Assembly (NCBI GenBank): GCA_021813195.1
Contig: JAKALI010000270.1
Span: 1-6,096, forward strand
Reading direction: 5' to 3'
DNA length: 6,096 bases
Source: Pseudomonadota bacterium
Lineage (GTDB): Bacteria; Pseudomonadota; Alphaproteobacteria; Rhizobiales; Hyphomicrobiaceae
The notes under the pieces are model-generated. The model searched no databases and was not told the DNA's origin. It saw only the letters and a program-made list of their open reading frames with translations. The first letter of the stretch is position 1. Every line of letters begins with the position of its first letter. The position numbers and the translations under genes were made by a program. Positions 1 through 6,096 of the stretch are shown in pieces.

Positions 1-45
1 ACGGCCTACGCACTGGCCTGCGCGACACTTCCACCACCAGGCTAA
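1..45 (+). CDS. possible 3' end of an upstream gene (15 codons including stop)
   Basis: The frame that begins at base 1 is open from the left edge and ends with TAA at 43-45, giving a tail that reads TAYALACATLPPPG. I do not recognise it. The only support is that the frame is open, its codons are GC-rich like the genes to the right, and a terminator-like stem-loop pointing the same way follows about 45 bases later. Fourteen codons can stay open by chance, so this is a weak call. If real, the upstream gene is co-directional but probably a separate transcription unit. Confidence 0.2.
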   Translation, partial: TAYALACATLPPPG

Positions 46-88
46 GCGGAAAATCCCGCACGGCAAGCGGCAGTGCCGTTCGAGCAGG

Positions 89-119
89 GCCTATTGCAGC
101 AAATAGGCATTTCCATTTT
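89..119 (+). terminator. candidate intrinsic terminator upstream of the module
   Basis: A perfect 7-bp stem is formed by GCCTATT (89-95) and AATAGGC (102-108), with a 6-base loop (GCAGCA). It is followed directly by T-rich sequence, ATTTCCATTTT at 109-119. The T tract lies only on the + side, so it would stop rightward transcription entering from the left. The stem has just three G-C pairs and the T run is interrupted by CCA, so efficiency may be modest. It would insulate the module from an upstream gene. Confidence 0.4.
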
Positions 120-145
120 CAGCATTGCCAAGTACCATCTGGCAA
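110..145 (+). promoter_or_regulatory. candidate promoter with operator-like inverted repeat
   Basis: TTTCCA (110-115) matches the -35 consensus TTGACA at 4 of 6 bases. After a 17-base spacer, TACCAT (133-138) matches the -10 consensus TATAAT at 4 of 6. Transcription would start near 145, leaving a leader of about 23 bases before the GTG start at 168. A perfect inverted repeat, TTGCCA (125-130) and TGGCAA (140-145), with a 9-base centre, brackets the -10 box. A dimeric repressor bound there would block the promoter, as expected for a potentially toxic restriction gene. No regulator gene is in the window, and weak sigma70-like boxes are common by chance. Confidence 0.28.
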
Positions 146-167
146 AGCGAGATAAGAAAGACGCGCA

Positions 168-3100
168 GTGTCCACCCTTCCCGCCAAATCCGGCAGCGAC
201 CTTTTCATCGTCGATAACTCCGACGACGAGTGGAAGGTGCTTAGCTACCTCGCCGAATGGACGGAAATTTCCTCCCGCTTTGACATAGCCACGGGTTACT
301 TCGAAATCGGCTCCCTCCTGGCGCTTGACGGCAAATGGCAAAAGCTGGACCAGGTTCGAATCCTGATGGGCGACGAAGTAACCAAGCGCACGCAGCGAGC
401 ACTCCTCGATGGCCTGGCACGCATCGGCCGGAAACTCGAAGAGAGCATCGAGCGCGAGAAATTGAAGAACGATTTTCTCGCTGGCGTATCGGGAATTATC
501 GAGGCGTTGGCTTCCGGCCAAATTGCGTGCCGTGTATATACCAAAAAGAAATTTCACGCCAAGGCATACATCACCCATTCGAAGCTCGCTGTAGTCGGCT
601 CGTCGGCATTGGTCGGTTCCAGCAATTTCACCGCGCAGGGGCTAACAGCAAACGTCGAACTCAACGTGCAACTTCGCCGCGAGGTGGAGGAACTACAACG
701 CTGGTTCGATCGGCATTGGCAGGATGCCGAAGACGTTTCCGCTGAATTGCTCAAGGTGATTGAGCGCCATACCCACCCATACCTTCCCTTCGAGGTGTAC
801 GCCAAGGCGCTGCAGGAATATTTCCGCAACTACGAGGTCACCGCCGGCGAGTGGGAGCGAAGTCAATCAGCCATGTACCCATTGCTGGACCAGTATCAGC
901 GCGATGGCTATGGTTCGCTGCTCAAAATCGCAGCAAAGCACGGAGGCGCTTTTCTATGCGATGGCGTGGGTCTCGGGAAGACTTATGTCGGTCTGATGTT
1001 GATCGAACGGCTGGTCGTTCACGAGCGCAAGAAAGTGGTGCTAGTTGTGCCCAAGTCCGGCCGCCAACCGGTGTGGGAGGTGAATCTGCGCCAACTCCTG
1101 CCGCACCTGTTCGGCGATTTCTCCAACCTGGTCGTCATCAATCATTCCGACCTGCAGCGCGGTGGCGAATGGGTAGAAAAAATTCAGCGCCTGCGCGAGC
1201 AAGCCGACGCCGTCGTGATCGACGAAGCACACCACTTTCGCAACCCCGGAAGCAAGAACAAACTTTCACGCTACTGGCAACTGCATGACCTGTGCGAAAA
1301 CAAACAGGTCTACATGCTGACCGCGACGCCTATCAACAATCGCCTGATCGACTTGCAACACCTGATCGAGCACTTTTCCCGCCGGGAAGCGGGGCATTTC
1401 AAGGAGACGCTTGGTATTCATTCCTTGCCCGGCCACTTCCGCAAGCTGGAAAAGGATCTAGAAAGACGCCTTGGCGGCGTGGTGCAAAGTGACTTGCCAG
1501 GAATGGAAGCGGCCGATCTGCTTGCGCACGACAATCTCTTCAGCGAATTGGTCGTCCAGCGCAGCCGCGCCTACGTGCGGCGCAGCCAGGAGCAACTGGG
1601 TGGCAAGCTCGCAATCTTCCCGGATCGCGCGGCGCCGCAGGTCGCGGTTTACTCGGTGAAGAAGACCTATGGCCAGTTGCTGACGAAGCTCGAAAAGGCG
1701 TTCAACCGCAGGAACCCACTATTTACTCTGCCGATGTATTACCCGCTGGCATATGCCAAGGTACCGGTCGAAGATGGCTTCGAGGAAAACCGCCAGAAAC
1801 AGGTGGTGGGGCTAATTCGGGTGCTGTTTCTCAAACGCTTCGAGAGCTCGGCGCGCGCATTCGAGGCCTCGTGCCAGCAACTTCTCTTGAAGGTCATGGC
1901 GTTTGTATCGGTCAATAGCGAGAGCAAGCACGAAAAATCCAGTCTTGAGCGCTGGAAGATCCGCCATGAAGAATTGCTGGGACATGTAGATACCCGTCAG
2001 AAAGAGCTTTTTGGGGATTTAGCTCCGGAAGACGAGCCCGACGAAGATATAGTGCCGGACGAGATGCTCGAAGCAGCGGAAGTTCTGGATCGCGACACCT
2101 ACGATGTGCCGCAGATGCTTTCGGAATCCCTTCAAGATCTCGACCAATTGGCCGAGTTTCTCGACGAACTGCGCAAATTCAAACCGCAGCACGACGACAA
2201 GCTGCGCGCCCTGATCCAGTTGCTGAAGACAGATCCAGTGCTGAAGAAACACAAGGTGCTTATCTTCAGCGAGTTCCAAGCCACTGCACGCTACCTGGCC
2301 GAGCAACTGGAAAAGGCCGGTATCAAGGGAATTGACCAAGTCGACTCGGCCACCAAGCGCGACCGCGGCGACGTAATCCGCCAGTTCGCGCCCTACTACA
2401 ACGGGCTCAACAGCAAGGCGCTGGCTGACCTGGGACAGCCTGAAACCCGAGTGCTGATCTCGACCGACGTGCTTTCAGAGGGCCTGAACCTGCAGGACGC
2501 GACGCGGCTTATCAACTACGACTTGCACTGGAATCCGGTTCGACTCATGCAGCGCATCGGCCGGGTGGACCGGCGCCTGAATGCGGAGATTGAAAAGCAC
2601 CTAGTCAGAGATCACCCCGACAGCAAGCCGCTACGCGGCAAGGTTGAATTCTGGAACTTCCTCCCCCCGGGGGAACTGGACGAACTGCTGAAGCTTTACA
2701 AAAAGGTCAGCAACAAGACCCTACTGATTTCCAAGACCCTCGGCATCGAAGGCAAGAAGCTGCTCACTCCGGAGGACGATTTTGAAGCGCTCAAGGATTT
2801 CGACCATGCTTACGAGGGCGAACCGACGGCGCTCGAGACCATGCACCTCGAATACCAACGCCTTCTCGCAGCGCATCCGGACCTGCCGCTACGCCTCGAA
2901 GCGCTGCCGGGCCGCGTGTTCAGCGGCAAGGCGCATGTTACCCCCGAAACCAAGGCGGTGTTTTTCTGCTACGGACTTCCGTCGCGCGATTCGACCATCG
3001 CAGATCCGGTAACGGAATCTGAAGGGTGGACGGTTTCGGCGGGGACGTCAATCTGGCTGTTATATGACATTGCCGGGGATCGCATCGTCGAGGATGCCGC

Positions 3101-3281
3101 TACGATCGACGGTGTAATTCGCTGCGAGCCGGAGACCCCGCGCCGCTGCTTGCTGCCTCATGGCACCCTTGCCGATGTGCGGACCAAGATCGAACGGCAC
3201 CTGAAAAACGGGTACTTCAAACAAGTTCAGGCGCCGGTCGGCGTCATGCCACAACTCATTGCCTGGATGGAATTGAACTAG
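168..3281 (+). CDS. PLD-type nuclease fused to SNF2-family helicase/translocase (restriction or anti-phage motor subunit)
   Basis: This 1037-residue protein probably translocates on DNA with ATP and cleaves it. Residues about 10-190 form a phospholipase D-like domain: the strand IATGYF, the HxK pair H130/K132 in FHAKAYI, the GSSNFT segment (150-155) and ANVELNV with E164. Only one HKD-type motif is visible, so dimerisation would be needed to build a PLD active site. The SNF2-like motor follows: Walker A GVGLGKT (266-272, K271), DEAHH (352-356), TATP (385-388), then a long insert with an acidic stretch near 621-632. The second lobe has KVLIFSEF (696-703), STDVLSEGLNLQ (765-776) and QRIGRVDRR (795-803, with arginine fingers). 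All helicase motifs look intact. Residues about 810-1037 are an unassigned C-terminal extension. The GTG start at 168 is chosen because an in-frame TAA lies at 153-155 and the PLD fold begins almost at once; AAGAAAG at 154-160 is a weak ribosome binding site. The methyltransferase gene follows after 46 bp. Family known: PLD/SNF2 fusion in restriction-like loci. Inferred: it is the effector of the pair. A solitary helicase role is less likely. Confidence 0.93.
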   Translation: MSTLPAKSGSDLFIVDNSDDEWKVLSYLAEWTEISSRFDIATGYFEIGSLLALDGKWQKLDQVRILMGDEVTKRTQRALLDGLARIGRKLEESIEREKLKNDFLAGVSGIIEALASGQIACRVYTKKKFHAKAYITHSKLAVVGSSALVGSSNFTAQGLTANVELNVQLRREVEELQRWFDRHWQDAEDVSAELLKVIERHTHPYLPFEVYAKALQEYFRNYEVTAGEWERSQSAMYPLLDQYQRDGYGSLLKIAAKHGGAFLCDGVGLGKTYVGLMLIERLVVHERKKVVLVVPKSGRQPVWEVNLRQLLPHLFGDFSNLVVINHSDLQRGGEWVEKIQRLREQADAVVIDEAHHFRNPGSKNKLSRYWQLHDLCENKQVYMLTATPINNRLIDLQHLIEHFSRREAGHFKETLGIHSLPGHFRKLEKDLERRLGGVVQSDLPGMEAADLLAHDNLFSELVVQRSRAYVRRSQEQLGGKLAIFPDRAAPQVAVYSVKKTYGQLLTKLEKAFNRRNPLFTLPMYYPLAYAKVPVEDGFEENRQKQVVGLIRVLFLKRFESSARAFEASCQQLLLKVMAFVSVNSESKHEKSSLERWKIRHEELLGHVDTRQKELFGDLAPEDEPDEDIVPDEMLEAAEVLDRDTYDVPQMLSESLQDLDQLAEFLDELRKFKPQHDDKLRALIQLLKTDPVLKKHKVLIFSEFQATARYLAEQLEKAGIKGIDQVDSATKRDRGDVIRQFAPYYNGLNSKALADLGQPETRVLISTDVLSEGLNLQDATRLINYDLHWNPVRLMQRIGRVDRRLNAEIEKHLVRDHPDSKPLRGKVEFWNFLPPGELDELLKLYKKVSNKTLLISKTLGIEGKKLLTPEDDFEALKDFDHAYEGEPTALETMHLEYQRLLAAHPDLPLRLEALPGRVFSGKAHVTPETKAVFFCYGLPSRDSTIADPVTESEGWTVSAGTSIWLLYDIAGDRIVEDAATIDGVIRCEPETPRRCLLPHGTLADVRTKIERHLKNGYFKQVQAPVGVMPQLIAWMELN

Positions 3282-3311
3282 CCGGGCCCACTCGACTTTC
3301 CGCGATCTACC

Positions 3312-3318
3312 GGAGGAG
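3312..3318 (+). promoter_or_regulatory. strong ribosome binding site of the methyltransferase gene
   Basis: GGAGGAG lies 9 bases upstream of the ATG at 3328, a near-ideal Shine-Dalgarno match and spacing. It fixes the start of the second gene. It contrasts with the weak site and GTG start of the first gene, which suggests more methyltransferase than nuclease-motor is made from a shared message. The 46-bp gap holds no terminator-like hairpin with a T run, so co-transcription is likely. Confidence 0.8.
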
Positions 3319-3327
3319 AACAAGAAG

Positions 3328-6096
3328 ATGGCCACACGTGCCGCTGCGCAAGACCCTCAAATCGAGAAACTGCGCAGCGTTGCCAATACGGCGCAGCTCA
3401 TCAAGTATCTCCACGACGAACTTGAATGGCCTGTGGACGTGGACGAAGTCGAGGACGCGTTCTTCGAATGGCGCCCCGACGAGTTGTTCCTGAGCGAGGA
3501 ACATCAAGTCGCGATCAAGAGTATCAAGCAACTGCGGCCGCTGGCGAGCGGGCAGCCGTGGGGCATTTTCTTCGTCGAGTTCGACAAGAAGCGACTTCCC
3601 ATCGTCGTACTGCGCCGCGTACTCAATAGCCTGGCGATCCAACGTCGGGCGAGCGCCAAGAAAGGCGGCGGACACCAGACCTGGCATGCACGCGACCTGC
3701 TGTTCGTTTCCAGTTTCGGCGAAGCCGGCCACCGCGAAATCGCCCTTGCCCACTTCACAGACGAGTCGGAGGCCGGGGATCTGCCAGTCCTGCGTGTCCT
3801 AGGCTGGGATGAAGACGACACGACGCTGCAGCTAGCACATGTAGCGGCCACTTTGCACAGGAAGCTGCGCTGGCCCGCACGCACCGACGGAGAAGCTGCA
3901 CAGAAGGCGTGGCGCGATCAATGGGCCGATGCTTTTACGCTTCAATATCGTCAAGCAATCAACGATTCCAAATCCCTGGCCCTTGCATTGGCCCAACTCG
4001 CCAAGCGTATTCGACTGCGCGCAAACGCGGTCCTGGCCGCCGAGAGCGAGCGCGGTCATCTGAAGAAGCTGCACAAAGCGTTCAAGGACAACTTGATCGC
4101 CGATCTCACAGAGGACGGTTTCGCGGACATGTTCGCGCAAACCATTTCGTATGGTTTGTTCGCCGCCCGCGTCTCGCGCACCAGCGGGGTGCTGACTGCG
4201 GACAACGTCGCCGACCTGATTCCCAGCACCAACCCGTTCCTGCGCGATCTACTGCGTGATTTCATGGTGGCGGCAGGGCGTTCGCGCACCCGACATCAAC
4301 GCGTTGACTTCGATGAGCTCGGCATCAACGAGGTGGTCGAGCTGTTGCGTGATGTCCCGATGGATGAAATCCTGCGCGGCTTCGGCGCCGCCCGGCAGGG
4401 CGAAGACCCGGTCATTCATTTCTACGAGGACTTCCTCAAAGTCTACGATAGGAAAATGCGCGCAAAGCGTGGTGTCTTCTATACCCCGCGCCCGGTCGTG
4501 CAGTTCATTGTGCGCAGCGTGCATGAAATCCTGCAAACCGAGTTCGGCATCAATGACGGCCTTGCCAGTACCGTCACATGGGGCGAATACATCAGAATCG
4601 CCCGTTCTCGCGATCGTGAGAATCCCAAACCGTTGACCATACCTGCCCATGCGGATAAAGACACGCCGTTCGTCCAGATCCTCGATCCTGCTACCGGCAC
4701 GGCTACCTTCCTGGTCGAAGTGATCGATCTTGTCCATAAACACATGCAAGACCATTGGCGTAGAGCAGGCCACAGCAGCCACGACAAGCTCGTGCAACTA
4801 TGGAATGCCTACGTCCAGCGTGACTTGCTTCCGCGCCTGCATGGCTTCGAGCTGATGATGGCGCCATATGCGATCGCACATATGAAAATCGGCCTCAAAC
4901 TGGCGGAGACTGGATACACATTTCCTGCGGACGGGCCACGGGTCAACATTTTCCTGACCAACGCGCTGGAGCCCGCACATGAGGTCCAACCGCAGCTAGA
5001 AATAATGGCGCCGATGCTGGCCCATGAGGCAAGGGCCGCGAACGCTACAAAGGAAACCTTGCCCGCTACGGTCATCATTGGCAATCCCCCTTATTCGGGA
5101 ATATCGGCAAACATGTTCCCGTGGATAGACGGGCTTTTGAAGGGGCATTTACCGGACGGGACAGCAGTTGGTAGCTATTATCACGTGGACGGGAAGCCAC
5201 TTGGGGAAAAGAAGGTTTGGTTGCAGGATGACTACGTCAAATTCTTGCGCCTCGCGCAATGGCGCGTCGAATCCAACCGAGCTGGCATCCTCGGATTTAT
5301 CACAAATCATGGCTATCTAGACAATCCGACTTTTCGCGGAATGCGGCATTCCTTGAAGAGCACATTCAATCGCATTGACATTCTTGATCTAAACGGAAGC
5401 AACAAAAAGAAACGAAAATCGCCAGACGAGATAAAGGATCAAAATGTATTCGACATCGAGCAAGGTGTTGCTATTGCACTTATGCGAACAAACGCTAGAG
5501 AGACCAATGTATCGCATCTTAGTCTGTGGGGAACAGCGGAAACAAAATATGAATTGCTTGCTGGCAATTCCCTTCCAAAACTGACGCCAATTGTTCCGGC
5601 CGCGCCTTTCTACGCATTCGTGCCTCGCGACCTCACACTCCAGAGCGAGTACGATCAAGCATGGGCTCCAACGAGCATATTTGTTGTTGGCGGAGTGGGT
5701 GCTGTTACTGCTCGCGATTCGATGACTGTTGATATTGACCGTAATAACCTTTGGAATCGTTTGCGGGATTTTTTGTCACTACCCGTGGAAAAGGCGCGCT
5801 CGAAATATGCGCTCGGCAAAGACGCGAGAGATTGGCGTGTTTCTACAGCTCAGGCGGACGTCCGTGCTACCGGCCCCGATAAGTCGTTGCTGACCCGATA
5901 TCTTTATCGCCCATTCGATTATAGGTTTACTTATTTCACGGGAAAATCACGTGGCTTTTATGCCTCGCCGTGCGAACGGGTAATGCGACAGTTTGTTGGC
6001 AATGACAATCTTGGGCTCGCGGTGTCCAAAAGTGTGGAGATCTCGCAGTTCGAGTACGTATTGTGCACGAACGCGTTCGTAGGGCATCACTCGGTC
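3328..6096 (+). CDS. N6-adenine DNA methyltransferase / specificity protein, Eco57I-type ISP-like (partial, runs off the right edge)
   Basis: The frame stays open from ATG at 3328 to the last base (923 residues visible), so the C-terminus is missing. It should transfer a methyl group from S-adenosylmethionine to adenine N6 in a specific site. Residues 1 to about 250 are an unassigned domain with WGIFFVEFDKKRLP (78-91) and LPVLRVLGWD (152-161). A helical part follows, leading to GVFYTPRPVV (382-391), the motif X region. Motif I is DPATGTATFL (453-462), binding the cofactor. Motif IV is NPPY (586-589), the catalytic signature of N6-adenine enzymes; the order X-I-IV marks the gamma class. FITNHGYLD (657-665) and the lysine-rich stretch near 693-696, followed by NVFDIEQGVAIAL (706-718), are typical of type ISP/Eco57I proteins. 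YRPFDYRFTYF (860-870) and the GFYASPCERVM segment (876-886) mark the type ISP C-terminal specificity region. Unlike full type ISP enzymes, no helicase motifs are present; the preceding gene could supply them. GC falls to about 40% across the target-recognition part. BREX PglX is an alternative relative, but the RPFD segment favours the ISP type. Confidence 0.92.
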   Translation, partial: MATRAAAQDPQIEKLRSVANTAQLIKYLHDELEWPVDVDEVEDAFFEWRPDELFLSEEHQVAIKSIKQLRPLASGQPWGIFFVEFDKKRLPIVVLRRVLNSLAIQRRASAKKGGGHQTWHARDLLFVSSFGEAGHREIALAHFTDESEAGDLPVLRVLGWDEDDTTLQLAHVAATLHRKLRWPARTDGEAAQKAWRDQWADAFTLQYRQAINDSKSLALALAQLAKRIRLRANAVLAAESERGHLKKLHKAFKDNLIADLTEDGFADMFAQTISYGLFAARVSRTSGVLTADNVADLIPSTNPFLRDLLRDFMVAAGRSRTRHQRVDFDELGINEVVELLRDVPMDEILRGFGAARQGEDPVIHFYEDFLKVYDRKMRAKRGVFYTPRPVVQFIVRSVHEILQTEFGINDGLASTVTWGEYIRIARSRDRENPKPLTIPAHADKDTPFVQILDPATGTATFLVEVIDLVHKHMQDHWRRAGHSSHDKLVQLWNAYVQRDLLPRLHGFELMMAPYAIAHMKIGLKLAETGYTFPADGPRVNIFLTNALEPAHEVQPQLEIMAPMLAHEARAANATKETLPATVIIGNPPYSGISANMFPWIDGLLKGHLPDGTAVGSYYHVDGKPLGEKKVWLQDDYVKFLRLAQWRVESNRAGILGFITNHGYLDNPTFRGMRHSLKSTFNRIDILDLNGSNKKKRKSPDEIKDQNVFDIEQGVAIALMRTNARETNVSHLSLWGTAETKYELLAGNSLPKLTPIVPAAPFYAFVPRDLTLQSEYDQAWAPTSIFVVGGVGAVTARDSMTVDIDRNNLWNRLRDFLSLPVEKARSKYALGKDARDWRVSTAQADVRATGPDKSLLTRYLYRPFDYRFTYFTGKSRGFYASPCERVMRQFVGNDNLGLAVSKSVEISQFEYVLCTNAFVGHHSV

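Noticed and set aside
60..79. 6-bp stem ACGGCA / TGCCGT with an 8-base loop as a terminator
   Set aside because: No T-rich tract follows; the stem-loop at 89-108 with its T-rich tail is the better candidate. It could be chance.
125..153. TTGCCA (125-130) as a -35 box
   Set aside because: Spacers of 17-18 bases place CGAGAT or GAGATA at the -10 position, a poor match, and would leave almost no leader before the GTG. The pair TTTCCA and TACCAT fits better.
42..578. 178-residue open frame on the minus strand covering the leader and the PLD region
   Set aside because: It lies antisense to a clearly conserved PLD domain, has no recognisable motif, and long antisense frames are expected in GC-rich genes.
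2663..2673. C6G5 tract inside the first gene as a possible phase-variation or frameshift site
   Set aside because: The run is short, the reading frame continues intact through it, and it reads FLPPGE in a normal protein context. It is only a possible sequencing or slippage spot.
4249..4797. 182-residue open frame on the minus strand within the methyltransferase gene
   Set aside because: It is opposite methyltransferase motifs X and I, which define the real frame. Its composition looks like a codon shadow and it has no domain I can name.
1..6096. CRISPR array, tRNA or rRNA gene, insertion sequence ends
   Set aside because: I saw no regularly spaced repeats, no tRNA-like cloverleaf, no transposase motifs and no flanking terminal inverted repeats. 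Nearly all of the window is occupied by the two genes.

Overview
The window holds a two-gene anti-invader or restriction-modification module, both genes on the + strand. Overall GC is high, though I did not count it exactly: one sampled line of the second gene is about 65% GC. Together with strong Shine-Dalgarno use and a GTG start, this fits a proteobacterial genome. That placement is inferred from composition only, and no housekeeping gene confirms it.

Layout. Bases 1-167 are a leader region. It holds a possible tail of an upstream reading frame (stop at 43-45), a stem-loop followed by T-rich sequence that could terminate that gene (89-119), and a candidate promoter whose -10 box lies inside a perfect 6-bp inverted repeat (110-145). 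Bases 168-3281 encode a 1037-residue fusion of an N-terminal phospholipase D (PLD)-type nuclease domain and a complete SNF2-type superfamily 2 motor. After a 46-bp gap with no terminator, a gene with a strong ribosome binding site runs from 3328 off the right edge (923 residues visible). It encodes a gamma-class N6-adenine DNA methyltransferase of the Eco57I / type ISP kind, with most of its C-terminal target-recognition region.

How the genes may work together. In classical type ISP enzymes such as LlaGI and LlaBIII, one polypeptide carries an Mrr-like nuclease, a helicase-type motor, an N6-adenine methyltransferase and a target-recognition domain. Here the jobs look split: the second protein recognises and methylates DNA, while the first supplies the ATP-driven motor and a nuclease of a different fold. 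PLD-family nucleases such as BfiI cut without a metal ion and usually as dimers. The set of activities (SNF2 helicase, PLD, N6-methylase) also resembles parts of class 1 DISARM, but no drmA or drmB homologue is visible here.

The most notable points are the architecture itself, the unusual PLD motif (a His where the HKD Asp is expected, and a doubled VGSS segment), the unassigned N-terminal domain of the methyltransferase in place of an evident nuclease or helicase, and the drop to about 40% GC over the target-recognition part of the methyltransferase.
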